Positions 1 through 6,297 of a stretch of DNA of 9,849 nt are shown one piece after another (position 1 is the first letter of the stretch; each line of letters opens with the position of its first letter). The DNA lies in NCBI GenBank assembly GCA_031267775.1, contig JAIRYL010000120.1, positions 1-9,849 on the forward strand, written 5' to 3'. Source of the stretch: Tannerellaceae bacterium. Its GTDB lineage: Bacteria > Bacteroidota > Bacteroidia > Bacteroidales > Tannerellaceae. The translations under genes were made by a program, and so were the position numbers. The notes under the pieces are model-generated. The model was not told the DNA's origin, made no database searches, and was given only the letters and a program-made list of their open reading frames with translations.

Positions 1-2575
1 TAATATGGGTAAAGAAATTCAATTTGGCCTCATACAGTTTTTCTTTTTGCTCCTCATTCAATCGCCGGGCTAAAAGCTGCTGCCGCCTTGTAAAACGCAT
101 CTGGAAAAACGTAACGATACCCGCCAGCAAAAGGATATACAAAACCGCATACCCCCCAACCATCCAGCCCGTGGCATACCAGGGCGGCCGGATATAAACC
201 GGCAGGCTGTACTCTTTTACCGCCCGGTCAAACACATCGTCCTTGTACTTTATCCGCAACGTATACCGCCCAAAAGGCAAATTAGAGAACGAAACTTCCC
301 TGTTTTTCTGCAACGCTACCCACGACGCGTCATACCCGTCAAGCAGACAGGCATACTCGTACGTATGGCCGCCAATATAATCGGCTACAACAAATGAAAC
401 CGTAAAAGAAGAAACCGAGGGAGGGATAACCAGTTCTCCGCCGGCAGAAGCCAGGCTATGCGCCTCGCCGTTTATCGTTACATCCAGAAAGCGCAAACCG
501 GGCACGTACTTTTTCAGCCCCTCGCCTGCCGGTTCAATCCACACCAAACCATTGATCCCGCCAAAGAACAGGCGCCCGGTATGCGGACATTTCCAATAAG
601 CGTCGTCCGAAAACTCCGTTACCGCCAGATTCTGATGATAGAAATTATGAAAAAGATCGTTGGCCGGATTATATTTTGTCAGCCCCCGGTTGGTGCTTAG
701 CCATAAACAGCCTGCGTCGTCTTTCAAAATGCCATGTATCATATCATTTGCCATTCCATTTTTACGGGTAAACTGCCTGTTTTCGTTTTTACCCATCCTT
801 ACCAGGCCGGAACTGGAGCCTAAATAATAAACCGAATCTCCCTCGGCATAAAGGCATAAAACATCGCCGATAGCCGAACTTCGCCGGTTTCCGGGAGAAA
901 AAGATGTATACTCGTCCGTATAAATATTCAAACGGACAGCCCCGTAGCCGCCGCGTATGCCGGCAAGAAGTGAAGAATCGCCGTCGAATAGCAGGGAATG
1001 AAAATTAGTACAGACCCTCCCCTCTATCTCAAAAACAAGAAATTTGGCGCTTTTTAAAGTAAAGGGCCGGGTAGATTTATCTACTGCAATTTCTACCAAG
1101 CCGTCGCCCGTAGTTGCCATCCACAAAACCGAATCATTTATCTCGCAAATAGAATGTACCCACCGGATATCGCTCCGGATGGTATACAGCCTGTCGTCCG
1201 TATATGAATAATAAGACAAGCCCGGCCCTTCCGACCCTATCCAGAGCGTACGCCTGTCTGCGCTGCGCGAAAAACAAAAAACCTGGTTATTGGCCAGTCC
1301 GTTCTCCGTTCTGTAATGCGTAACCTTATCTTCGTCTACAGGCCGGTTATCATATACCTCATAGTCCTGTATACGGAAAATCCCATCGCCTTTGACGCCA
1401 ATCCAGAGCCTGCCATCCTCATCCGTATAAATCCCTCTAACCGGTTTGCGCAACGAACGGGGTATATCTTCCAGCTCCAAAACCTTAAAAGGGTTGTTTT
1501 CGCGGTAATACATACTTACCCCCTGCCCGTCCGTACCCACCCATAATATATCCTGCACGGTATCTTTGCATAAGCTGAATACGCCTGCCTCCATGCCCGC
1601 AGGGGTATATCCTGCCGCGCCCTTTTCACGGTTCAGCCTGATAAATCCATTGTTTATATACGAAATATAAATATCCGATTCCCACAACAAAATACGGGAT
1701 ATGCCCGAATAGCTATCCTTTAAAAAAGACAGGCCGGCTATTAATTCTTTCCGTTTACTTTTTACGTCGTACATATAAAGCATATCGGCCGTATCCACAA
1801 AAAACAATTTATTTTCTTCTCTGTCATAAAAAGCATGGTCTATGCCTGTGCCGTGCAAAGATGTTTCTCTAAATTCCAGCCAAACCGGCGCTTTGCCTGC
1901 CGCAAGCTCCACCTGTTTCAATAAACCGTCGGCCGTAAGAAAATAAAAGTTCTCCCTGTCCGAAAAAAGCTCCTTTACCTCTGCCAACCGCAATCCCGGT
2001 ACATATATATCGTGAAACGCTTCTTTTTCGGGCGAAAAATAAGCTATAAAATGATCTGCCGAAATAAAAAGCGCCCGCCCCAGCGAATCGGAAGCCATCA
2101 AATGCGTTTCAGGGTACTGCGGATATGATTTTACCACCTTCTTTTCCAATATCGACAGGCGGTTCAAGCCAATAATTGTAGACGCCCATATATGATTGGG
2201 GCCTCCGTCTATTATCTTACGGATTATATTTCCATCGATAGAATGTTCGTCGCCCGGATCATAGCGAAAAACAAAGGCGTTTTTTCCATCATATACATTC
2301 AGCCCGTCATACGTTCCAAACCACATATTCCCAATCCTGTCCCGGTGTATGTAAAGAACTGCATTATTAGACAAATCGGGTATATCCACCTTCTTCAAAA
2401 CAGGCTTGCCCTGAAGAACGGCGGCATGGCCTAAACAGATACACCCTGTCAAAACATACCGCGCCACATTCCCGCCCACGCCGGTAAAGCGCCGTCCAAA
2501 ACCAACCCATCCCGATTTACGGCAGACGTCTCTTGCCAAACCAAGCCTGAACAGAGATAAGATCAATAAACGCAT
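1..2575 (-). CDS. HTCS-type PUL sensor/regulator, periplasmic half (3' end outside window)
   Basis: This is the N-terminal 858 codons of a membrane sensor, open without interruption to the window edge. Several Reg_prop-like blade motifs are visible: MWFGTYDGLNVYDG near residue 85, LWVGTDGQGVSMY, LWIGVKGDGIF, LWIGSEGPGLSYY, LWMATTGDGLVEI and LWLSTNRGLTKY. They imply beta-propellers in the periplasm. A Y_Y_Y domain follows (about 715-798, with YEYACLLDGYDASWV), then one membrane helix (about 801-824) and a linker ending in LNFFTHI. That linker is where such proteins enter the HisKA H-box, so the kinase, receiver and AraC parts would lie beyond base 1; this is inferred, not seen. In this family the propellers sense a glycan fragment and activate a susCD operon. 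The ATG at 2575 has an in-frame stop eight codons upstream, but its first 36 residues are arginine-rich and do not resemble a signal peptide. A GTG at 2467 would begin directly with a signal-like stretch. The start is uncertain; the family assignment is firm. Confidence 0.9.
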   Translation of the reverse strand, partial: MRLLILSLFRLGLARDVCRKSGWVGFGRRFTGVGGNVARYVLTGCICLGHAAVLQGKPVLKKVDIPDLSNNAVLYIHRDRIGNMWFGTYDGLNVYDGKNAFVFRYDPGDEHSIDGNIIRKIIDGGPNHIWASTIIGLNRLSILEKKVVKSYPQYPETHLMASDSLGRALFISADHFIAYFSPEKEAFHDIYVPGLRLAEVKELFSDRENFYFLTADGLLKQVELAAGKAPVWLEFRETSLHGTGIDHAFYDREENKLFFVDTADMLYMYDVKSKRKELIAGLSFLKDSYSGISRILLWESDIYISYINNGFIRLNREKGAAGYTPAGMEAGVFSLCKDTVQDILWVGTDGQGVSMYYRENNPFKVLELEDIPRSLRKPVRGIYTDEDGRLWIGVKGDGIFRIQDYEVYDNRPVDEDKVTHYRTENGLANNQVFCFSRSADRRTLWIGSEGPGLSYYSYTDDRLYTIRSDIRWVHSICEINDSVLWMATTGDGLVEIAVDKSTRPFTLKSAKFLVFEIEGRVCTNFHSLLFDGDSSLLAGIRGGYGAVRLNIYTDEYTSFSPGNRRSSAIGDVLCLYAEGDSVYYLGSSSGLVRMGKNENRQFTRKNGMANDMIHGILKDDAGCLWLSTNRGLTKYNPANDLFHNFYHQNLAVTEFSDDAYWKCPHTGRLFFGGINGLVWIEPAGEGLKKYVPGLRFLDVTINGEAHSLASAGGELVIPPSVSSFTVSFVVADYIGGHTYEYACLLDGYDASWVALQKNREVSFSNLPFGRYTLRIKYKDDVFDRAVKEYSLPVYIRPPWYATGWMVGGYAVLYILLLAGIVTFFQMRFTRRQQLLARRLNEEQKEKLYEAKLNFFTHI

Positions 2576-2628
2576 GTTGAATAAGTATATCCATCCTCAC
2601 CGTTCCCTCTGTTCGGACATATAAACAC

Positions 2629-2709
2629 AAAAAGCGTGGGAACTGCGAACTTATCAGATTCTCAGGCTCTGGTAAACCTTTTTCCATGACAAGTATAAAC
2701 AGCCCACGC
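2629..2709 (-). terminator. terminator-like 3' end of the structured RNA
   Basis: On the minus strand GCGTGGGCTG (2709-2700) pairs with CAG, a TT bulge and CCCACGC (2645-2634). Five T follow directly (2633-2629). The closing helix is GC-rich, as in an intrinsic terminator, but it encloses 54 bases containing a second helix, unlike a simple short-loop terminator. It could end a small RNA, or act as a conditional attenuator of the sensor gene that starts at 2575. Confidence 0.45.
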
Positions 2710-2824
2710 CTATAAGGGCGAAGGCGTTTAATACATTCATCTTTGGAAATTTTGAAATTTACCAGATTTCGAGAACCAAGATAATGTTTAAACGCTTCGG
2801 TTATTATTATGATATTTTATATCG
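2629..2824 (-). ncRNA. candidate structured leader/small RNA with two complementary loops
   Basis: Read on the minus strand, this 196-base stretch folds by eye into two domains. Domain 1: the arm 2798-2776 (23 bases, contiguous) pairs with 2746-2720, leaving four single-base bulges, all on the second arm. Inside its 29-base apical region a small hairpin, GAAAU/AUUUC, presents the 7-base loop CUGGUAA. Domain 2: 2709-2700 pairs with 2645-2634 (10 bp, a two-base bulge), then 2693-2687 pairs with 2656-2650 (7 bp, one G-U). Together they enclose a 30-base loop. That loop contains UUUACCAGA (2676-2668), a perfect 9-base complement of UCUGGUAAA (2766-2758) in domain 1, so a kissing or switching interaction is possible. 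Domain 2 is followed by five U. The G-U in the inner helix would be an A-C mismatch on the other strand, which favours this orientation. The RNA ends 53 bases before the sensor gene start. I cannot assign an Rfam family; ends are estimates. Confidence 0.6.
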
Positions 2825-2828
2825 TTAA

Positions 2829-2859
2829 CAAATATAGAAAAAATAATAACGCTACTAAA
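2829..2859 (-). promoter_or_regulatory. promoter-like site for the structured RNA and downstream sensor gene
   Basis: TATATTTG (2836-2829 on the minus strand) matches the Bacteroidota -7 consensus TAnnTTTG exactly. At a 19-base spacing the -33 position reads TTTA, three of four matches to TTTG. A start a few bases downstream, near 2824, would place the whole two-domain structure at the 5' end of the transcript. The surroundings are very AT-rich, so chance matches are possible. Confidence 0.45.
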
Positions 2860-2924
2860 AAACAGAACAGTGTTTTTTTAAAAAAGGAAGACGCCTTTTG
2901 TTTCGGTAATAAAATAAACATGCT

Positions 2925-3020
2925 TCACGCTTCCTTCGTTAAAAGCAATTCATTGAAAACATAGACTGCGCTTTCGACGGCGTCGGTCTGACAGGGCTGT
3001 ATTTTGAAATTGAATTTCAT
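2925..3020 (-). pseudogene. N-terminal remnant of a type III restriction enzyme Res (helicase/nuclease) subunit
   Basis: A 31-codon frame begins with an ATG directly abutting the rhuM stop codon (TAA then ATG, no spacer). Its residues 3-22, with FKIQPCQTDAVESAV at their core, look like the very first residues of Res subunits of type III restriction systems, which typically begin M-K-x-x-F-K-x-Q-x-x-Q-T-x-A-V-x-x-V. After residue 23 the similarity stops, the frame ends in TGA, and none of the helicase motifs (Walker A, DEAH) follow. A functional Res has roughly 900 or more residues, so this is a decayed stub. The recognition rests on remembered family patterns over about 20 residues. The exact position and spacing behind rhuM support it. 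The deletion breakpoint would be near base 2952. Confidence 0.6.
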
Positions 3021-4019
3021 TTACTTTACTTTCTTTTGTGCTTGCTCAAACGATTCAACGAAATCTATCTCCACCGGAGATAATTCGTATTGAATTCGCT
3101 CTTTGAACTTACCGTATTCTGTGTTGGCTTTCAATTTTGCCATTTCGGTGGACACTGCACCTGCATGATTGAGTAGTTCTTTGCCTGATAACTTTAGAAA
3201 ATCATCCAGCTTAGTTAACCAATCTTTCATATACATGGGGCGTTTCTCCAATGCTTGCAGTTCTGCAAACTCCAAATAAAAGTTTACAATACGATTTAAT
3301 ATCTCTATCTCTGGCTGTGAAAGATAGTTCTTTGCCACCTCTACGTCCGACTTTTGAGGCAAATAACCTGTCCATGAGGTAAGCCCCATAAAATCTTTAT
3401 GTGCATCGGCACGGCTATGTATTAACTCGGCGGCTGTTTTTCCATGAACAGCAAAATGCATCTTGTTTTGTACCGAAGCGAAAAACTGTTTGGTTGTCTC
3501 GCTACGAGCATCGTAATCAATGCTTAATGCATATATTTCCAACACTTTCCGATAAAACAATTTTTCAGAAGATCGAATATCGCGGATACGAGAGAGCAAT
3601 TCATCGAAATAATTACCTCCTCCTCCTCGTTTCAGTCGTTCATCGTCCATAGCAAAACCTTTTATCATAAATTCTTTGAGTACTCCGGAAGCCCACATTC
3701 TGAAATGTGTACCTCTAATTGATTTTACACGATAACCTACTGATATAATAACATCCAGATTATAATACTCGATATTTCGCTCAATTTCTCTTTCGCCTTC
3801 TTTTTGAACTGTTGCAAATTTTGCAACAGTTGCTTTTTGTACCAATTCTCCCTCTTCAAATATATTTTTAATATGCCTTGAAATCGTCGATTTGTTGCGT
3901 TGAAACAAATCGGCTATCTGGTCTAAAGATAACCAAACAGTATCATCCTGTAAGTTGACTTCTAATTTTTGCTTTCCGTCAACCGTTGTATAGAGTAAGA
4001 TTTTATTATTCTTGTCCAT
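3021..4019 (-). CDS. rhuM: RhuM-family protein
   Basis: This 332-residue protein is close to the usual length of the RhuM family (first noted in Salmonella pathogenicity island 3; biochemical role not established). Residues about 25-60 (TVWLSLDQIADLFQRNKSTI and onward) form a winged-helix-like DNA-binding segment. They are followed by the family core with EYYNLDVIISVGYRVKSIRG, FRMWASGVLKEFMIKGF, and the central helical part with YALSIDYD and MHFAVHGKTAAELI. The C-terminal third is helical and charged. There is no signal peptide or membrane segment, so the protein is cytoplasmic. The reading frame is intact. The start ATG at 4019 lies five bases after the stop of the doubtful upstream ORF, and the stop abuts the restriction-enzyme stub, so rhuM was probably part of a restriction operon. 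Base composition is visibly more AT-rich than the acyltransferase and sensor genes, which agrees with separate acquisition. The DNA-binding role is inferred from the fold-like pattern only. Confidence 0.85.
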   Translation of the reverse strand: MDKNNKILLYTTVDGKQKLEVNLQDDTVWLSLDQIADLFQRNKSTISRHIKNIFEEGELVQKATVAKFATVQKEGEREIERNIEYYNLDVIISVGYRVKSIRGTHFRMWASGVLKEFMIKGFAMDDERLKRGGGGNYFDELLSRIRDIRSSEKLFYRKVLEIYALSIDYDARSETTKQFFASVQNKMHFAVHGKTAAELIHSRADAHKDFMGLTSWTGYLPQKSDVEVAKNYLSQPEIEILNRIVNFYLEFAELQALEKRPMYMKDWLTKLDDFLKLSGKELLNHAGAVSTEMAKLKANTEYGKFKERIQYELSPVEIDFVESFEQAQKKVK

Positions 4020-4024
4020 GATTT

Positions 4025-4255
4025 TTACGAAACCTTTCTTACCGTTTCAGAACTATATGTTGTGAAAATCCGCTCAAAACAGGAAACAGCTATTGATGCT
4101 TTACTATTCTCCCGGATCGTATCTTGCAGGTCTATCTTTTTCATTTTGATAATATCATTCAACGTACTTTTTTTACCAGTCATTACTATGATATGTAAAG
4201 ATATTGATTTTTCTAAATTATTGCCTTTCTCCCTTAACAAATAAAGCCCGCACAC
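4025..4255 (-). CDS. doubtful small ORF upstream of rhuM
   Basis: This is a 76-codon ORF of no family I recognise. It is lysine-rich with a mixed hydrophobic pattern, has no signal peptide or membrane helix, and ends five bases before the rhuM start on the same strand. The ATG at 4255 has no convincing ribosome site. An internal ATG at residue 25 (4183) would give a 52-residue product. A purine-rich stretch (GGGAGAAAGG) lies inside the ORF. It may be a real short cotranscribed gene, the worn end of a larger gene of the former restriction locus, or chance. The bases between here and the XRE gene (4256-4388) hold no gene and no good promoter that I can see. Confidence 0.25.
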   Translation of the reverse strand: MCGLYLLREKGNNLEKSISLHIIVMTGKKSTLNDIIKMKKIDLQDTIRENSKASIAVSCFERIFTTYSSETVRKVS

Positions 4256-4358
4256 ATAAAAGAATGACGGAAACGCCTTGTCCCTGCCGGTAGATTCTTT
4301 TTATCTTTTGCGCAACAAAATGTAAACAGGTTCTAAATAAAGTGGATAAAATTGTCGG

Positions 4359-4398
4359 AATCAGACTTGTCTACCATCTGATTATCTGCTAAAGCAGA
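4359..4398 (-). terminator. weak tandem hairpins at the end of the XRE gene
   Basis: Two small hairpins sit at the 3' end of the XRE gene. TCTGC/GCAGA (4385-4389 with 4394-4398) spans its stop codon. AATCAGA/TCTGATT (4359-4365 with 4377-4383) follows, with an 11-base loop. The second is followed on the minus strand only by a loose AT-rich stretch (ATTTTAT), so termination would be inefficient at best. Confidence 0.25.
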
Positions 4399-4694
4399 GA
4401 TACGTCTATGATTTTCTTGTACACAACATGAAGCTCTTCCTTCATCTGACGAATATCAGACGCCAGATTTTCAAGATAGTATCCCTGTCCGTCTTCCCTT
4501 ACCAACTCGGCGACTTCAACTTTAAGGTAATCGGCTATTTGTACCAGACGCATAAACGGAATATTCGTTTCACCCCGCTCTATTTTAGCATACGACGTGA
4601 TGGATATGTCAACGCCGAATGCCACATCTTCCTGTTTCAATCCCAACAACCTCCGTTTGGCAGAAATATTTTTCCCAAGCTTTACCAAGTTCAT
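4389..4694 (-). CDS. small XRE-family helix-turn-helix regulator
   Basis: The 101-residue protein has a Cro/C1-type HTH over residues about 6-62: LGKNISAKRRLLGLKQEDVA, then the recognition-helix region SITSYAKIERGE, then NIPFMRLVQIADYLKVEVAELV, all canonical for the family. A short helical tail (about 73-96, LENLASDIRQMKEEL) could support dimerisation. I chose the ATG at 4694 because the HTH begins directly after it. An ATG at 4757 would add 21 residues (MITILYVADIVKK...) that do not belong to the domain, and a -7-like box lies between the two starts. The gene is divergent from the O-acyltransferase unit, with 133 bases between start codons, so regulation of itself or that unit is plausible but unproven. 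It could also be a leftover regulator of the restriction locus downstream. Confidence 0.85.
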   Translation of the reverse strand: MNLVKLGKNISAKRRLLGLKQEDVAFGVDISITSYAKIERGETNIPFMRLVQIADYLKVEVAELVREDGQGYYLENLASDIRQMKEELHVVYKKIIDVSLL

Positions 4695-4698
4695 ATCA

Positions 4699-4706
4699 CA
4701 AAAATA
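4699..4706 (-). promoter_or_regulatory. -7-like box immediately before the XRE start
   Basis: TATTTTTG (4706-4699, minus strand) fits TAnnTTTG, but no TTTG is found at the -33 distance. The start codon at 4694 begins four bases beyond the box, so if the promoter is used the mRNA would be leaderless or nearly so. If translation starts at 4757 instead, this site is meaningless. Confidence 0.3.
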
Positions 4707-4753
4707 AAGATTACGTGTTTTTTTTACTATATCCGCTACGTACAGTATTGTAA

Positions 4754-4776
4754 TCAAAAGTTGCTTTTTGTTTTGA
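4754..4776. promoter_or_regulatory. candidate operator: inverted repeat over the -33 element
   Basis: TCAAAA (4754-4759) and TTTTGA (4771-4776) form a perfect six-base inverted repeat with an 11-base spacer, a symmetry and size usable by a dimeric HTH protein. The right arm contains the -33 TTTG (4772-4775) of the acyltransferase promoter, so a bound protein would block it. The divergent XRE gene is the obvious candidate regulator. The arms are AT-rich and the match could be chance. Confidence 0.3.
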
Positions 4777-4802
4777 GAGTGTAATTTTTAGTTGTAGTTT
4801 TG
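4772..4802 (+). promoter_or_regulatory. promoter of the O-acyltransferase operon
   Basis: TTTG (4772-4775), exactly 19 bases, then TAGTTTTG (4795-4802): a perfect match to the Bacteroidota primary sigma factor consensus TTTG-N19-TAnnTTTG. Transcription would begin near 4807-4810, leaving a leader of only about 20 bases before the ATG at 4828. The -7 box is framed by GTTG (4791-4794) and CAAC (4803-4806), a four-base inverted repeat. Confidence 0.75.
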
Positions 4803-4827
4803 CAACCTAACCCTATATTATTTGTCT

Positions 4828-6285
4828 ATGCTGTTCAATTCTGTGGAATTTGTCATTTTCCTGCCGGCGGCGTTTCTGCTCTACTGGTTTGTATTCAAAA
4901 AATTAAACATCCAAAATGTATTCATTATCGCTGCAAGCTATTTGTTTTACGGCTGGTGGGACTGGCGCTTCCTGCTCCTTATCGCTCTTACGTCTTTGTG
5001 CAGCTATTTGAGCGGAAGAGGTATTGAACGCTATGAAGGAAACCGGAAGATGCAAAAACGGATCAGCGCCTCAAATATCATATTCAACCTGCTGCTGCTC
5101 TGCTGCTTCAAATATTTCAACTTCTTTTCGGAAAACCTCGCGGCGCTGTTTAGAACATTCGGGTACGAGCTTGATGGGTTTACATTAAACGTCCTTCTTC
5201 CGGTAGGGGTCAGTTTCTACACCTTCCAGGCATTGAGCTACACCATAGACGTGTATCGCCACAAGATGAAAGCAACGCGCAACCCGGTTGCCTTCTTCGC
5301 CTTTATCAGCTTTTTCCCTCAATTAGTGGCCGGCCCCATCGAACGGGCAACCAACCTCCTGCCTCAATTTTTGCGCGCCAGAACGTTCGACTACGACAAG
5401 GCGGTAGACGGTATGCGCCAAATACTGTGGGGATTCTTTAAAAAGATGGTAGTAGCAGACAACTGCGCTCTTTTTGCCAACGGAATTTTCACGCATTACG
5501 ACGCCATGAGCGGAAGCTCCTTATTTCTGGGAGCGTTCTTTTTCAGCATCCAGATATACTGCGATTTTTCAGGCTACTCGGATATTGCCACAGGATGCGC
5601 CAGGTTGTTCGGCGTAGACTTGATGCGCAACTTCCACTATCCGTATTTTGCCCGCGACGTTGCCGAGTTTTGGAGGCGGTGGCATATTTCGCTTACCACC
5701 TGGTTTCGCGACTATATCTATATCCCTTTGGGCGGAAGCCGCGGAGGGAAATGGGAAAGCATCCGCAACACCATGATCATCTTCCTCGTTAGCGGTTTAT
5801 GGCACGGCGCTAACTGGACTTTTATTATATGGGGCGCATATCATGCCTTGCTGTTCGTCCCCTTACTGCTGATGAACAAAAACCGGAGGTATCGCGATAC
5901 GGTAGCCGCAGGACGGTCGTTCCCTCGTATAGGGGAGCTCCTGCAGATGCTTGCCACCTTCGCCCTTGTTCTTGTCGGATGGATCATTTTCCGCGCGGAA
6001 AGCATCGGTCAGGCAGTCGACTACATCCAAAGGATGTGCGCCAAATCGCTGTTCAGCATCCCCGAAATGCCGGGAATCGGGATTACAAAAAAGCTGGCTG
6101 CGAGCGTCTTCTTCTTTATATTCATCCTTTTTCTTACGGAATGGCGCCACAGGGAAAGAGCGCACGGGTTGAGCATACGCATCCAAAGCCAATCTGCCCG
6201 ATATGCCCTCTATATAGCGCTGCTTCTAACAATTTTGTTTTTCCGGGCAACCGAGCCGGCTACCTTTGTATATTTCCAATTTTAA
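4828..6285 (+). CDS. MBOAT-family membrane O-acyltransferase (AlgI/PatA-like)
   Basis: This 485-residue polytopic membrane protein moves an acyl group, usually acetyl, from the cytoplasm across the inner membrane so that a periplasmic partner can place it on a glycan. The N-terminus MLFNSVEFVIFLPAAFLLYW is typical of the AlgI branch. The family core is present: PVGVSFYTFQALSYTIDVYR (about 130-150), PQLVAGPIERA, FFKKMVVADNCA, IYCDFSGYSDIA, then FWRRWHISLTTWFRDYIYIP (281-300) with His286, and GLWHGANWTFIIWG with the invariant histidine at 326. Length is normal for the family (about 450-520). A TTG two codons upstream (4822) is open, but the ATG at 4828 matches the family start and follows the promoter well. 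The partner gene begins 12 bases after the stop. No polysaccharide synthesis genes are in view, so the acceptor (capsule, O-antigen, exopolysaccharide or peptidoglycan) is unknown, and acetyl is an inference from the family. Confidence 0.93.
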   Translation: MLFNSVEFVIFLPAAFLLYWFVFKKLNIQNVFIIAASYLFYGWWDWRFLLLIALTSLCSYLSGRGIERYEGNRKMQKRISASNIIFNLLLLCCFKYFNFFSENLAALFRTFGYELDGFTLNVLLPVGVSFYTFQALSYTIDVYRHKMKATRNPVAFFAFISFFPQLVAGPIERATNLLPQFLRARTFDYDKAVDGMRQILWGFFKKMVVADNCALFANGIFTHYDAMSGSSLFLGAFFFSIQIYCDFSGYSDIATGCARLFGVDLMRNFHYPYFARDVAEFWRRWHISLTTWFRDYIYIPLGGSRGGKWESIRNTMIIFLVSGLWHGANWTFIIWGAYHALLFVPLLLMNKNRRYRDTVAAGRSFPRIGELLQMLATFALVLVGWIIFRAESIGQAVDYIQRMCAKSLFSIPEMPGIGITKKLAASVFFFIFILFLTEWRHRERAHGLSIRIQSQSARYALYIALLLTILFFRATEPATFVYFQF

Positions 6286-6297
6286 CCCTTCTATCTA

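Noticed and set aside
458..2434. Plus-strand ORFs at 458-700, 1316-1546 and 2192-2434.
   Set aside because: They lie opposite the uninterrupted sensor gene, are short, and have no recognisable content; they are antisense shadows.
2517..2687. A 56-codon minus-strand ORF starting at ATG 2687, in a frame that stays open upstream to about 2814, crossing the structured region and overlapping the sensor start.
   Set aside because: The long, nearly perfect helices and complementary loops in the same bases are better explained by RNA structure. There is no ATG for the upstream part, no recognisable protein family, and the 3' end overlaps the sensor gene in another frame. Comparative substitution patterns would decide.
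2629..2824. The element as a TPP riboswitch, because its loop contains CCUGAGA.
   Set aside because: The other conserved TPP elements are not present, the overall architecture differs, and the downstream gene is not a thiamine gene.
2629..2824. The element as a MITE or insertion-sequence remnant.
   Set aside because: The inverted repeats belong to two separate hairpins rather than to terminal repeats at the two ends, and I see no target-site duplication. A dispersed repeat cannot be excluded without a genome-wide search.
2873..2937. Hairpin near the end of the res remnant (GGAAGCG with CGTCTTCC, then TTTTTT on the minus strand) as a terminator.
   Set aside because: The loop would be about 40 bases and the alternative stem AAAAGG/CCTTTT is weak; the adjacent run of T and A is simply AT-rich sequence. 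Too uncertain to annotate.
4822..4827. TTG at 4822 as the start of the MBOAT gene.
   Set aside because: It adds only two codons; the ATG at 4828 matches the family's usual N-terminus.
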